A stretch of DNA of 26,838 bases from Zancudomyces culisetae (GCA_001969505.1 LSSK01001248.1:1-26838), one strand, 5' to 3'; shown: positions 7,763 to 19,510, counted from the first letter of the stretch. Notes: generated from the sequence alone by a model not told the origin. Numbers and translations are program-made.

Positions 7763-10628
7763 GATTTGTATCTTATTATTTTTTTTGTTTCGGTATAAAT
7801 TGTTTAGGCGTTTTCGCGGTGCTCTAGCACAATTCCTCCTTATTTACAGTGAATTAAAGTATACAGAATTCTGATATTAGCTATCTAATACCTCAAAGAA
7901 ATATTTTCTCCCCAACTAATAAATATCTGAAGAAAAAGACACCAACAGAAAATAAAGTGGCTCTAAATAATACAGTTATGTCTGAGGTGGTGTCTATGAA
8001 GATCCCTTTCCAATAATAACGCACCGAGGATGATACAAAATGTTTAAGTTTCGTAAAAGGCCTCTAGCTTGTCTTACTACTCTATGTACATACATATCAT
8101 TCAAAAAGAGTATATATATTAGACTGTGCCTTTATTATATATCTTGCAGGTTTTTATAGTTTTCAGCTAACGACCAACGCATAAATACTGATACCATTCC
8201 CTTAAATGCATACTAAGTTTTTACGTTCCCATCTATGCAAAATAGCTAATGGTGAGTTCTTACATCAATTCGCTGTCGTGGTTGACAAGTACGCTTGAAA
8301 AAAAAACTATACCGCCGGTTGGTGTAAAATTATAAAGTATTATTTGTAATAATAATAAAAGCTGCAGAGATATAACAACTAGTTTTTGGGTTTTTTAATA
8401 CTTTGTTAAGAGTAACTTTGAAATAGAGCAAGTCGGTTTTGGATATTAGCTTTTATATGTACATACCTAGCCTTTAAAATTTGTTTGCGGGTTTTTATTG
8501 ATACTATTTTGAAATTTTGTGATTTGCTTTCAAAAATTTCAAGTAACTGTATTCAATCATTGCTCAAGTAGGTGGTGTAAAGATAAATTGCAAAATGATG
8601 TTGAATACAACAAGGGGGTGTATAGATTTTGGTTTTAAGGTGGTGTATGTGACATGAGATTGTTTCTCTCCTCTCTCACTTCATTATTTTTTTACCATAG
8701 TCATGAAGCATCTAACCAAACTATCCTAAAATTCATCTCGAGGTTTTTTTACTTAGTTGTCACGCCCATTTTCCCTTTAGTTTGGCACTTGTGACTTTAT
8801 TTTTTTGTCCTGCAAGTCTAGAGTAGGTCAAATACAGTGTGTAGGATATCAGGAACTAGAAAGGGAACAAAAGCAGCACCAGTACGGGGGAATGGACAAG
8901 TGAATGCATAAGAAGGGGAGGGGAGTGGTTATCAAAAAAACTATTGGAGAAAAAAGTTTATAAACTTTAAGGAGTTTGATGTGTTACATAATAGAAATAA
9001 AACTATAGGAAGAAATGAATACGATGGCTAAAACACAAAATAAAACAACGAATATATGCATGCGAATATACAAGGGTAATATTTTTAGTGCTGGGGGCAT
9101 CTACCACAAATATAGCTTAAACATGATTATCTAATGAGACAAATCACTGCACTGATAATGAAGTTTCCACGAGTAAGAATGGTTAGATAGCTTAAAACAA
9201 AAAAAAACTTTTTGCTTTGTAAATTATACCTGTTCCTTTCGTCTCATCCAGTAGTACTATATTTACTTGACAAGTGATTGTTGGTATGGTGGTCTGTGAA
9301 TGTGCTGGTATCATCTCGTCAATCACATGACATTTGCTTCTTTTCGCCTTGTCGCAATTGTTTTTATACCTAGCTCCCTGTTTTTGGATTATGCTACATT
9401 TTTTTTCTCACAATTCCAAATATAACGACCCAAAATATTGGGGGGGGGAGGGGAAAGGGGAGAAAACTGCGACTATTCAGTGATATAACCACGCTTTCAG
9501 ATCGTTTATTTAGAGGCAAAATGACCTCGAAGCCTGTGAATTTGGGCAAATTATCGGCATTGGGTTTGGTAATTTGAACGAGAAAACTTTTTAATTGACC
9601 TGTTTTCCTTGTGCAGTGCTTTTAGAGCGAGATTTTGTTCTATTTTAAATTGTACTTGTGTTACCCCCAATTTTTGTTATCACAAGACGTTAAAATTATT
9701 GGAGGGGTGGATCGATTATCGCAGCTATTCTATTCGGTAAAAAATCTTTATCTAAATTAATATAAAGCTTATCGAACAAATAAAATCGGCAAACTGGCTG
9801 TGTCACCATGAAGTAGGCACTATTTAACAGCTCTTGAAGCATAGTTTTTTGAGAGATTCTAAAACAAAAACGAAGAGAGTGAGCTCTGAATTCTCAATGC
9901 AACAAGTATTCATAATACTTCAATAGCAATGTGCGAATTGTGTGGTTACATGTGTGAAATAGACATCAGTCTGTTTTGTTTTGTTTTGTTTTGTTTATCA
10001 GTGTAGCAGGGGATGAAGATTAAAAATTAGACAAAACAGTACAAGACTTGATAAAAAAGAACCACAAGACATATAAACATACATGAAACGCGCGATAAAA
10101 GCTCTAATACCATGATGGAATCACTATTTTAGCTCAATTTGTGCTCCGACTGTTGTCTGTGCGCTGTTTAAAATGGAGCACTCAGGTATGAGGCTGATTG
10201 CTTGTCTGGAATTAGCTCCTTCATAGATGATAACCTACACTATGAAGAATGTGTTTAAGTGAACAAGGTCTCTGTCAAATAGTGCCCAGGCAATTGTATA
10301 GTCATATTTGTTTCTGCTTGATGTTTTTGCCTCATGGTTTATGAAATAGCTGCACGAAAACCATAGTGTTGTAATCAAACTTTGAGTAAAAGAGAAGGGT
10401 ATTATCAAATGTGCTATTATAACTGAATTTCATATTAATGATAGTGAAATGTAGTGATATTGGCATATACAATTTATGTTTAGTAATGTATTCACTCTTT
10501 TTTCTATAAAAAAAAAAAGTAGATATAGGAGGATTAAACTATCTTAATATTTACAACAACAGTGGATCAATCGATGAAACAATAATCATATCTTAAAAAA
10601 TAAAGAGATGGAGAAATGATGGAAACCA
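7763..10628. other. Long region without recognisable genes (about 2.9 kb)
   Basis: Upstream of the carnitine acetyltransferase start and downstream of the BUD23 stop, both on the minus strand. The first 120 bp or so (7763-7880) is the 5' flank of CRAT. No ORF of note, no tRNA or other RNA gene that I can recognise, and no copy of the dispersed repeat. It contains a G-rich stretch (9440-9470), a (TTTTG)n run (9974-9996) and many A/T homopolymers. Small structured RNAs cannot be excluded by eye. Confidence 0.5.
9974..9996. repeat. (TTTTG)n microsatellite
   Basis: Four perfect TTTTG units plus a partial one within the gene-free stretch. Confidence 0.85.
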
Positions 10629-12073
10629 TTAAAAAGCGGTTCGTCTTTTTCTTCCAGTATATTTTGAATCACGAGGAACAGGCTTTTCACCTTTTTTCCT
10701 CTGAATGTCCTTTTTGTGGAGAATCCAATCTTTGGATTTGACTGAAACCCTTTTACCCTTTTTGCCTCTATTTTACACATCGATCATGGGTTTTAATACA
10801 GATTTCAGCTGAAAGCAATATTCGAAACAGAAAAATAACTTACTTTGAAAAGCCATTGAACCGAGAATTGGAATTCGAGTTCTCGACAGTGTTTTCGTGT
10901 TCACCGGTCAACCCCTGTGGAAGTTGTTGATGACTGGCTGCACCATTAGCCTTACCATTGTGGCCGCCAGAACTTCCAGCAAATAAACATAGGTAGTACT
11001 TTTTGGCCTTCTTGGAATTTGGATAATCAATTACTACACCACCAGTAAATCCGCACACTGTAGCGCTTTCCATAATCATGTTTATTTGATCGTCGTTCTC
11101 TGGATAGAATTGGAATACTGCACGTGCTCCTCTTCGAAGTGCAATAAACAGAGTGGTAAAAAAGCGCTTTAATCTCTTTCTAGGATTGTTTATAGTTTTG
11201 TCTGCATTGCATAGCCATTGAATAACTGAAATACTATTGAAAGTTGTAATTTATCGTATTTTAATGCCTTTATGCAAATATTATTTCATTACATAGCAAT
11301 CTTCTTCCCACCTATTGAAGCTGCTCAATACCAACAAACGCAGGTAGGAGAGGGTAACAAAAAGTAAAAATACATGTAACAAGGGAATGGTCGGTGTAAT
11401 ACCTTATAGCTCCGTCAAATGTGCCTGGTCTGAATCCCATTCCCTGTCCTATATCCTGCAAAAACAGATCGCCTTCCAAATCTTTGTCAACGGCAATATC
11501 TAAATTGTATCAAGATGTTTTTGCGTTTAATACATTTGTCACTACTTTCTATTAAAAATGATATTTTAGTAAATTAAATAAAAAGAAAAGATGTTTTACC
11601 TAACATTGATTTCGAGATATCCATGCCTACCCAAACGTGGCCCTCTTCTTCAAGTATCTCTCCGCTTAAACCAGATCCACACCCAATATCCAACAAGAAT
11701 GCAGTTTGATCCTCTGGAAGGCAAAGTAATTCAACAGCTCTCAAACTCATTTCAGCTTGTATAGTGGTGATTCGAGTACTAATAAGGTCATTATTTTTTG
11801 TGTATAGTCAGAAATTTAACGTTTTATTTGCAAATGAATGGAAAAAAATAGTGCTAAAATATGTAACTGTACACGTATTGACTTACTTCTCAGTGTATTT
11901 TTTTGCCATATCATCATTGTAGTACTATTTGTATTCGGTTTGATAGAACTTTGTTGAAATGCATTTTAAATTGAAAGTGAAATTCAAATAAAAACGTAAT
12001 TAATAGCGCATTCGAATCGTGTGTTCTATATACTTACAATTTCTGGAGGCGATATATGCTCTGGTCTAGACAT
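10629..12073 (-). CDS. BUD23: Bud23-type 18S rRNA (guanine-N7) methyltransferase
   Basis: Six exons on the minus strand: 12073-12038, 11924-11887, 11778-11600, 11499-11403, 11233-10844 and 10767-10629, giving 292 residues. All junction phases fit and all five acceptors are TAG. The protein starts [17 protein letters not shown], nearly as in yeast Bud23. It carries the SAM-binding motif [13 protein letters not shown] (residues 53-65) and the later blocks AIQWLCNAD-like ([10 protein letters not shown]), [10 protein letters not shown] and [21 protein letters not shown] polar Gly/Asn/Ser-rich insert leads to the basic C-terminal signature [13 protein letters not shown]. Bud23, with Trm112, methylates a guanine in 18S rRNA during 40S maturation; the basic tail is typical of the family. 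It is a little longer than yeast Bud23 (275) because of the polar insert. Confidence 0.95.
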
Positions 12074-12471
12074 GGTTGAATTTTGTGTTGTTTTTTTTAG
12101 TTTGTTTTGAAGAGTAGTGTAATATAGAGCAAAATATAATTGCTTTGCTTCGGTGATCTAGATTCAATGAAAAGTCTAATTCTTAATTTCGTATTGTAAT
12201 TGTCTTTCTTATACACTGCAACAAAAGATTTTGTTGTATTTTTTTTTTTTTTTGATTTTAGTTAACAGATGTGTTCCAATTTCCAATAATAATTGGTGAA
12301 AAAAAATTTTTTTTGGCTAATCAACACAAATAGGTAATTCCAAATAGCAATAAATCAAGCAAAATGGAAAAAACGTGACATTTTTTTAAAAAACCAATAT
12401 TTAAATGACTGGGCAAAGTAATATGAAGCTCAAAAACAAAAACAAAAACAAAAACAAAAACAGGAAAGAGA
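12074..12471. other. Intergenic region between ERG26 and BUD23 (tandem, minus strand)
   Basis: About 400 bp that must hold the 3' end of ERG26 and the promoter of BUD23. It contains long T and A runs (12238-12253, 12299-12315) and a (CAAAAA)n array. No gene seen. Confidence 0.6.
12431..12460. repeat. (CAAAAA)5 hexamer repeat
   Basis: Five perfect CAAAAA units, 11 bp beyond the ERG26 stop codon on the minus strand, where the transcript would read (TTTTTG)n. The unit is the same as in the 3360-3389 array. Confidence 0.9.
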
Positions 12472-13771
12472 TCAGTTTGTTTTCTTATCTGAGGAGCCCG
12501 GATCCTGAGATTTCCACCTTTCAAGACAAGATTTGACAGCAATAGGCACACCTTGTGCATAAGAAATCCTTGGAGAGTAGTTGAGTAGAGTTTTAGCTTT
12601 GGTGATGTTAAAATAACGAGAAGTAAAGGTCATGCCAAAGACAAACGGAACCTCATGCTTGACAACCCCAATACAGGCCAAAAGTTTGAGAAAATACAAG
12701 ATGAACGTAGCGATTATATTTGGGATAATGATAAGCGGCTTCCTAGTATCACCAACCTGGGCCCATATTAGGCGTAGGAAAGACCACATACCGATTGGTT
12801 GGCCATTGGTGATGAAAAAGGCTTGGCCTTGGATCTGTGTGTTGTGACTAGAGGAGAGGAGGTCACTGGCAGAGATGTGGGCATCAACAATGTTATCAAC
12901 ATACGTGAAATCAAACAGCGCCGTATTGTTTCCTACTTGCAGCAAGACCGGGAAGTTCTTTTTCTGCGCAATTAGCGCGCCAGGTGTAGTTTGGGCATCT
13001 CCAGGGCCAAAAATTCCAGACGGCCTGATGGCCAGTGTTTTCATTCCACTAGGACTATTTGCAGCAAGACACATTTTCTCTGCAATCGCCTATGTATTGT
13101 TGTAGTTGTGTAAGTAGTTGGATAAACTAATTCAGGGCACAATTATACAATAAAAAAACAAAATATACATTACTGTGAATGATCATACTTTGGTTTCTGA
13201 ATAATAGTCTGCAAACTTTTGTGGATACGGAATAGTTTCATCAACATTAACCAGGGGAGCACCGGAATACACTACACTTGCACTGCTTGTGTAGATAAAG
13301 CTCTTCACCTTTTCTTCCTTGCATACTTCCAAAAGTGTCTTTGTACCATCGATGTTTACCATTTTGTGGATATTCTTTGCTGCTTTCATTATCGGAGAAG
13401 CTGTATGGAATACTGTTGTAACATTTACGTTTCCATCCCGCAAGATTGCTCGTATTTTTTCCTTGTCATTTATGTCGCTTTGGTAGAATTTATAGCCGTT
13501 GCATTCTCCGTCCGGTTTTTTGATATCAAGAACCCGGATCTCAGAATTATCATATGTACCGAACTGCGCTTTTTTCTTTTCAATCAACGCCAGGACGATT
13601 CGTTTACCCAAAAAACCCTCACCACCAACCACTAGATATACCTCTTTAGTCTATTCCAGAGCAAGATTTACATTTTTGTATTTGTAATTTTACTTTTCAT
13701 TATTTCGACTTTTTTATTTTTGATTTTGTGGGTAGTTAGATGCGATTTTAATTAAAAAAACTTACCGACAT
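12472..13771 (-). CDS. ERG26: Sterol-4-alpha-carboxylate 3-dehydrogenase (Erg26/NSDHL)
   Basis: Three exons on the minus strand: 13771-13766 (ATG TCG only), 13650-13189 and 13089-12472, giving 361 residues. Both introns end in TAG and the phases are 0. This is an extended SDR enzyme of the 3-beta-hydroxysteroid dehydrogenase family. It oxidatively decarboxylates 4-carboxysterols during sterol C-4 demethylation at the ER. Visible features are the NAD-binding GGEGFLG near the N-terminus (Gly11/14/17), the TSSASVVYSG strand, the catalytic Tyr152-X3-Lys156 (YSETK), RPSGIFGPGD and FDFTYVDN. A hydrophobic stretch (PNIIATFILYFLKLLACIG) could be a membrane anchor. The sequence VYLVVGGEGFLG at the second exon start supports the tiny first exon. 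Length is close to yeast Erg26 (349). Confidence 0.92.
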
Positions 13772-14859
13772 TGTGTACCAGGGTATAAATTTAGTTGTAA
13801 TATTCTTCTACAAAGATGGTCTGCATATACTCTTGCAACTGATTCAAATAATGTTGAAAGGAAATAAAAATTTCAGCAAGCCACTCAATATAGATACAAG
13901 CGGATGAAGTTTTGTGCTTGGTAATTTTTTTTTTTTGTGCTCAGCAAAGAGAAAATGTTGTCTATCTTTTTTTTGTTTTGTTTTGTGTAGTTACTTTTTT
14001 TTTGATGTGCTAATAATTATTTATTCACATGCAAATCAAGACACTTTTTGAATTCATATGCTGTAACAACTTGAAAATGTCAGCCAAAAAATAAATTACA
14101 AATCCGTCTATATGAACAGATTTGTAAAATGCAATGTCTTTTTTCTTTTATGTTTATGTATGGTCTCACTCCAGTCTGGTGAGGTTTTGAGACGGCGTGA
14201 TTTTATTTTAAATATTTGAGAAACCACAACTAGAGCCAAACCAAAACCAAGAACTGCTGAGCCGAGTTTGACTTTGTGCATTTTTAAGATCATGTACTTG
14301 TATCTTGGTCAACTTTGAGTATACATGTAATATAGAGAAAGAAATAAACCCGACCGACTCTCTCATAATACTATATTTTTTCCATTTTATTTGTTCCAAA
14401 ACACATGAACTTGTGGGCATACGAGTTCAAGAAACGGGGTAGATTGTTAACTGTATAACCTACATTCTAAAAAGTTTTTAAAATACTTATGTAGCATGTG
14501 ATGGATTTGGTTAGTGTTATTGGTAATACTTTACTTTTGCCAGTTAGAGCTGTGATTCCCGTTAATAAGCATATATATAGCTTAACTCATAAGCCAGTTC
14601 GCGTTGTTTGGTTGGGTCTTAATTTGAAATGACAAGAAAATGCGTCCAGTTTCGAGTTTTTTAATTCATGATTGGTTAGGTCTTCTTTTTTTATACAAAT
14701 GGCGTATAAAGTAATCAAGAGTATATAAAAATGCAAGTAGAAAAAAAAAGGGCATGGAGGAAAAAGAAATTTTTCAACTAATTCGCTTTTCCAAAAAGAT
14801 AAAAGGGATATACCCAGAGAAACAGCGAACAAACGTTATAGAAACGAATTTTCAACATA
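13772..14859. other. Divergent intergenic region between ERG26 and the ZGRF1-like gene
   Basis: About 1.1 kb of AT-rich sequence that holds the promoters of both genes. It contains one small ORF (14293-14108, minus), listed separately. A second minus-strand frame (14832-14587) does not begin with ATG and is low-complexity. No promoter element can be assigned with confidence. Confidence 0.55.
14108..14293 (-). CDS. Possible single-helix membrane microprotein
   Basis: An ATG-started frame of 61 codons (a second in-frame ATG lies at codon 5). Residues about 8-28 form one clean membrane-spanning segment (KLGSAVLGFGLALVVVSQIF). A strongly basic, polar tail follows, with SPDWSETIHKHKRKK. The layout, a short N-terminus with one Gly/Ala-rich helix then a basic tail, is common among small mitochondrial inner-membrane or ER subunits. 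I do not recognise a family. It stands alone between ERG26 and the ZGRF1-like gene. Chance remains possible at this length. Confidence 0.35.
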   Translation of the reverse strand: MILKMHKVKLGSAVLGFGLALVVVSQIFKIKSRRLKTSPDWSETIHKHKRKKTLHFTNLFI

Positions 14860-17800
14860 ATGAGTATGGTTAGGTACCAGGTTGTCTACACGTCACAGAA
14901 GTACAAAAAGCAGGGTGTGATTTGGAAAGATGGTAAGTAGTCTTTACTGTAATCTCTTAATTAAAACAGATTTATTAAATTTTTGGCAACTGTACGCAAT
15001 TATAGGAATAGTGGAATTGGTTGACGACAAAACGGTAGAGTTTTTATACGGTTGCGATATAATTTCTATTAACTTTTCAAGAATGGTCGAATCAAAAGTA
15101 CTAAATCAAATATTGTAAAAATAGATTATACTGAAGGATCTGGAAAAGACAGTATTGACCAAGTAATAAAAAATTTCATGCTAAATTGACAATAAAAATG
15201 TAAAACATACTATAAACTGCGTGCGAACCTAATAGGTACATGAAGAAGAAAACAGACGTGGTTCAAATAGATGAAACGCTTGATGTGGGAAAATATTTGG
15301 TAGTGTTCAATGAAATAGAAGATGGGGATATAGCTAAAGGAGATATTACTACAACTTCAAAAGCAGAGAAGAGTGATAATAATGCTGCAGGCAGCAGCAT
15401 CAAAGGAAGGTACCTGATGAGCAATATGAATAGCGGTGGTATAACTTCAAAAGTAATTGCAAAACGCAAAATGGGGATTCAAAAGAGCCAGAATTCGACT
15501 TTTATTTCACCGTTTAAAGTAAGTCTTATTATTGGTATTGATACAAGTGAAGTATTTATTTATACTTTTTTAAAAGAAAAATCCTGGTTATGATGGAAAA
15601 CATGGCTTAAATATACGATAATGGCATAAAGCGGGTAAGAGTGAGTTGAGCATCTTTAAACCTGAGTGAATGTACAATAGAAAATGAAGGTGCAAAAGAA
15701 AGAGGAGCCTGACACACAAAAACAGAGTGGCGATGTGGTTACAAAAACACCGAGTGTTAACAACAAGGTCACGATTAATGGTGTAAGGTAAATAATATAG
15801 ATATTGTGAATAAAGTAAGCGATATTCAAGATAACAAAATTTATGAATGGAAATGTCTTTACTGTAGGACAAAAGTGAATAGAATAAGTTTTCCAAATAA
15901 ACGAGAAATCGAGATGGAATACTACAAGAAGAGGGGTAGTGGGGGAGTAAGGCTGAGGTTAGATTATGTAAGTATCGATTTGTAAATGGCAGAGTAGGAT
16001 GTATTGATTAACCAAGGGGTCAAAAATAATAAATAAATGGGTGGATGAATGCATTAAATAGGAGAACTGGGGAGACTATTGTAGAACAATTAAGGGAATG
16101 CTGCGAGAGTTTATACAAGATACAATAGCAGAGACAGCAAAGATGTTTTATGAGACCAAAAAAAAGTATATCAATCAAAAGATGATGGCTAGTAAATTGA
16201 AGACCCAAAAGATAGAGTATTATGAAGGAATCGGTTTGGTTAGGGGGATGAACGGATACCGAATATCGGGAGTTACTGGTAATAATGGTAATGGCGGTGC
16301 AAACAGAAATTTTTACAAATATGGACAAAAGGGAGCAAAAAAGAAAAGTGAAGAATATCAAAAAAACGATACATGGATCATTTCACAAACGGTAGATTTC
16401 CACAACGGAATAGTATGCAAAAGTGAATATTATGGAGTAAACAGTGATGGTACAATAATGATAGATGGGGTAGATGAAGATAATAAGGACAAGCTAAAAA
16501 AGATATTCGGAGCTGGCTTGGAAAAAAATCAGAGACAGATGTTACAGAAAAAGGATAGAGAATTGGAGAGGGAGATAGAAATGTATTGTTTACGGATGGT
16601 GGAAAGTGTGAATGAATGGAGTATTTTGGAAATGTTGGACGAAGTAGAAAAAGACAGTGAGAACGACATTTATTTGAGAAAAGTTTTGATAGGGAAGGCA
16701 GATAAGGAAGGAACAAAGGAAATAATGGCAGAGACTGAGGATGAAGTGAGAAACGGGATACAAAAAAGGGCAAAAGAACTGATTGGACAACAACAGCAAC
16801 TGTATAAGTTGAATCAAGAGCAGTTGCAAGTGGTCACGCGGGTAATAGACAATATAATCAAGCTGTATACAAACAGTTCTAGAGATGAAGCTGAGATCGA
16901 AGAAAACGAGAGCAAAAATAAGAACGAGGATAAGAATAAGAATAAAAACGGATGCAGACGAGAGGGAGAAGGACAGGCAATAGTAGTCCATGGACCATTT
17001 GGAACAGGCAAGTCACTGGTGACTGCAGTCATAGTTGTGGTATCAGCAGCGCTAAAGCAAGAGTTTGTAGAAATATTTGGGAAGCATCCGACATATGGTG
17101 GACTGAGGATGCTGGTGACGTCGATGTCTAACTGTGCCGTTGATAATGTTTTGCAAAAAATAGTAGAACTTGGGTTTGACGATCTAGCACGAGTGGGTAG
17201 CCGGCCGCGCGTTAGTAGCAGTATCCGCACCTATTTGATGGCAGCTAGCAATGCAGATATCAACAACAAGTTTTTAGTAGGTGCAACTACAATTATGTGC
17301 ATGAACATGGGCAATGACGCCAAGTATCCCGTTGTGTTGGTAGATGAGGCTAGTCAAATTACAGAGCATCTGTTGGCAGTGCCGGTGTTGAAATTCAATC
17401 CACCTGTGCTGGTAATGGTTGGCGATCATAAACAGCTGCCTCCTACAATGGCCAGCATTGTCACCAACCGGTACTATGCAGAGTCTGGGATTCCATTTAT
17501 CTACACACTCTTTGAACGGCTTATAAAATTACAGCATGAGCCAATTATCAGGTTGCGCTTGCAGTATCGCTGCCATCCAAAGATTGCAGAGATTGTCAAT
17601 ACGTTATTTTATAACAAACAGCTGATAAATGGGGTTTCAGAGGCTGAAAGACCTGCTCTAATTACCAGCCTACCACCAATCTGTTTTTTCAACGTTGTTT
17701 CTCCAACTTCCTCAACCGCTTCAGCCCCAAATCCAACCAAAAATACTACTAGCTGTATGAACAAAAGTGAGCTTCTATTGACTTTAAAGCTCCTGAAATC

Positions 17801-18674
17801 TATACATACTAATTTTAGTCGGCAATCCAAAACCCATTCAATCGGGATAATTAGTTTTTATAAAGACCAAGTCAAACTGCTTTCAAAACATCTACCATCA
17901 TTTCCTCATCTCTTCCGGCACGTGAACTCAGCTCCGAATAACGGCGTTGATAATGATGATGAAAATGATGATGTGGCTGAAGATTCTGTAATCACCACAA
18001 GTACAGTGGATGCATTTCAGGGTAGCGAGAAGGATATTATTCTCTTTAACTGCGTCAAATCTCTGCCAGCACCAACAACTATTACCACACGAGGACAAGG
18101 CTCATCTCATCCTCCTAAACTTCGAATAAATACGTTTTTAAACAACCCAAACCGCATAAATGTAGCACTATCTCGATCAAAATCACACTGTATTATATTG
18201 GGCAACGAGTCATTCCTCCTCGCCTGTTGTCCACTTTGGAAATCCATTATTGATTATTGTAAGTTACATGGGTGGTATGTTGATACCTCCTTGGGTGCTA
18301 CCAACGATACTGCAGATAATAATATCCACCGGTTTGCAATGTCAAAACTATATGCCAACATCAATGGCGATGGTAATCACAACTATTTTTCAAACAACAT
18401 GACCAGCGATCCGCCTAGTTCTGGCGCTGATATTAATGATAATGAACCTGATAATGAACCTGATAATACCGATACATTGCTCTCTTGCGATCTAGCTAAT
18501 GACGACGATTTTTACAATCAAGAACACGATGTACCCTCTACTGGTCAAGCCAATAACCATGTTGACTCAACCAGTAGTAGCAACCACACTGTTATTGATG
18601 AATATTCTGGTCATGAACGCTTGTTTTTGGATATAGAAAACGAAATGGATTTAAACATCGATTCGATAATATAG
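14860..18674 (+). CDS. ZGRF1: ZGRF1-like protein: N-terminal DUF2439 plus UPF1-type superfamily 1 helicase
   Basis: Six exons: 14860-14932, 15006-15114, 15236-15518, 15681-15787, 15868-15967 and 16062-18674, giving 1094 residues; all phases fit and all acceptors are TAG. Residues 1 to about 85 form a DUF2439 domain (MVRYQVVYTSQKYKKQGVIW at the start; DVGKYLVVFNEIE near its end). This is the module shared by human ZGRF1 and yeast Mte1/Dbl2. An SPFK motif ends the third exon, as in that family. The helicase core has Walker A GPFGTGKS (about 535), VDEAS (about 651), GDHKQLPP (about 678), QYRCHP (about 725), VDAFQGSEKD (about 873) and NRINVALSRS (about 921). The tail is acidic and Asn-rich, with a tandem EPDN repeat. 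ZGRF1 and Mte1 act in homologous recombination and crosslink repair. I find no GRF zinc finger. In the helicase alone it could be confused with IGHMBP2/SEN1 relatives; the N-terminus decides. Confidence 0.88.
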
Positions 18675-19510
18675 CACTACTTTGGTAGCTTTTTTAATTT
18701 ATTTTTACTTTTTTTTATTGTAGTTTTTTCGGCTTTGTTTTCAAGCTTGGTGTTTCGTCAATCTACAGGATCGGTTCCCAATATATTCTCATCCTTTTTC
18801 TTTCTTTTTTTTTTCCACAATATGATTAAAACAACAACAAAAATAAAAACCAGACCAATTCTGATATTAGCAAGTCAAATAAACACTATAACATCCACTC
18901 AACTCTCAACTAATATTGATTCACCTATTTTTTGTCACCTCATCAAATTAGCCCAGACACCAACACCAACACCAACACCAACACCAACACCAACACCAAC
19001 ACTAACTAACTCTATAGCCATTGATCATGTCCACTATCCTAAGCCTACTAATTACTCTAAAACATCATGATCAACAGTTTAGCAAAATGGTATCTATCAA
19101 GTTGGAACTGTGAGCACACCCAAAATGCTAGCTACTAGCCTGAACCTTGTACTGGTTAACACTAGATAAATTCTGTTAAACCTAGAAAATCGAGCTAACT
19201 AAACAATTCGAACAACTCACTTTAGTTGCTAGTAACTCATAATTAGGTGCAAAAAACTCAACCACGGTGGTATATTTGTTGGCTGGTTAACTGTTTATCC
19301 TTCTCAACCAACTACACCTTTGTTCTACTTATCATGTAGTCTCCTATAGTTTGTTTAGGTTTCAACTATAGCACATTTGATAAAAGTATACCATGTTCCT
19401 CTTTCAGTGCATTTTGGTGAACATACCACAAGACGCTAGACATATTTTTAACGCAATTTTTTATTAATAAAACGTAAATAAAATACTGAAATGCAATAAT
19501 AATAAACCTG
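18675..19510. other. Convergent intergenic region with dispersed repeat
   Basis: Between the 3' ends of the ZGRF1-like gene (+) and ARP3 (-). Its centre is copy B of the dispersed repeat. 19149-19510 shows no gene. A plus-strand frame at 18735-19070 runs through the repeat and its Thr-Pro stretch is just the hexamer array, so I do not call it. Confidence 0.7.
18826..19148 (+). repeat. Dispersed repeat, copy B (323 bp)
   Basis: Reverse-complement match to 3776-4074. It starts TTAAAACAACAAC and ends AGGCTAGTAGCCTGAACCTT-like sequence (exact edge GAACCTT at 19148); beyond both ends the copies diverge at once. An internal array of seven CAACAC units lies at 18961-19002, against three in copy A. 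No coding capacity. Could be a short non-autonomous retroposon or MITE-like element; no family recognised. Confidence 0.9.

Noticed and set aside
7880-10628. tRNA, U6 or other known RNA gene in the gene-free stretch
   Set aside because: I found no B-box-like GGTTCGA with a pairing stem and none of the conserved spliceosomal or 5S motifs. Short stretches resembling C/D snoRNA boxes near 10110-10240 are too degenerate to call.
14587-14832. Minus-strand frame with hydrophobic residues upstream of the ZGRF1-like start
   Set aside because: Its first codon is TTG, it has no ATG in a useful place, and its Phe-rich composition is what A/T tracts give by chance.
18735-19070. Plus-strand ORF with a Thr-Pro repeat
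   Set aside because: It does not begin with a convincing start, and its Thr-Pro stretch is the hexamer array of the dispersed repeat.
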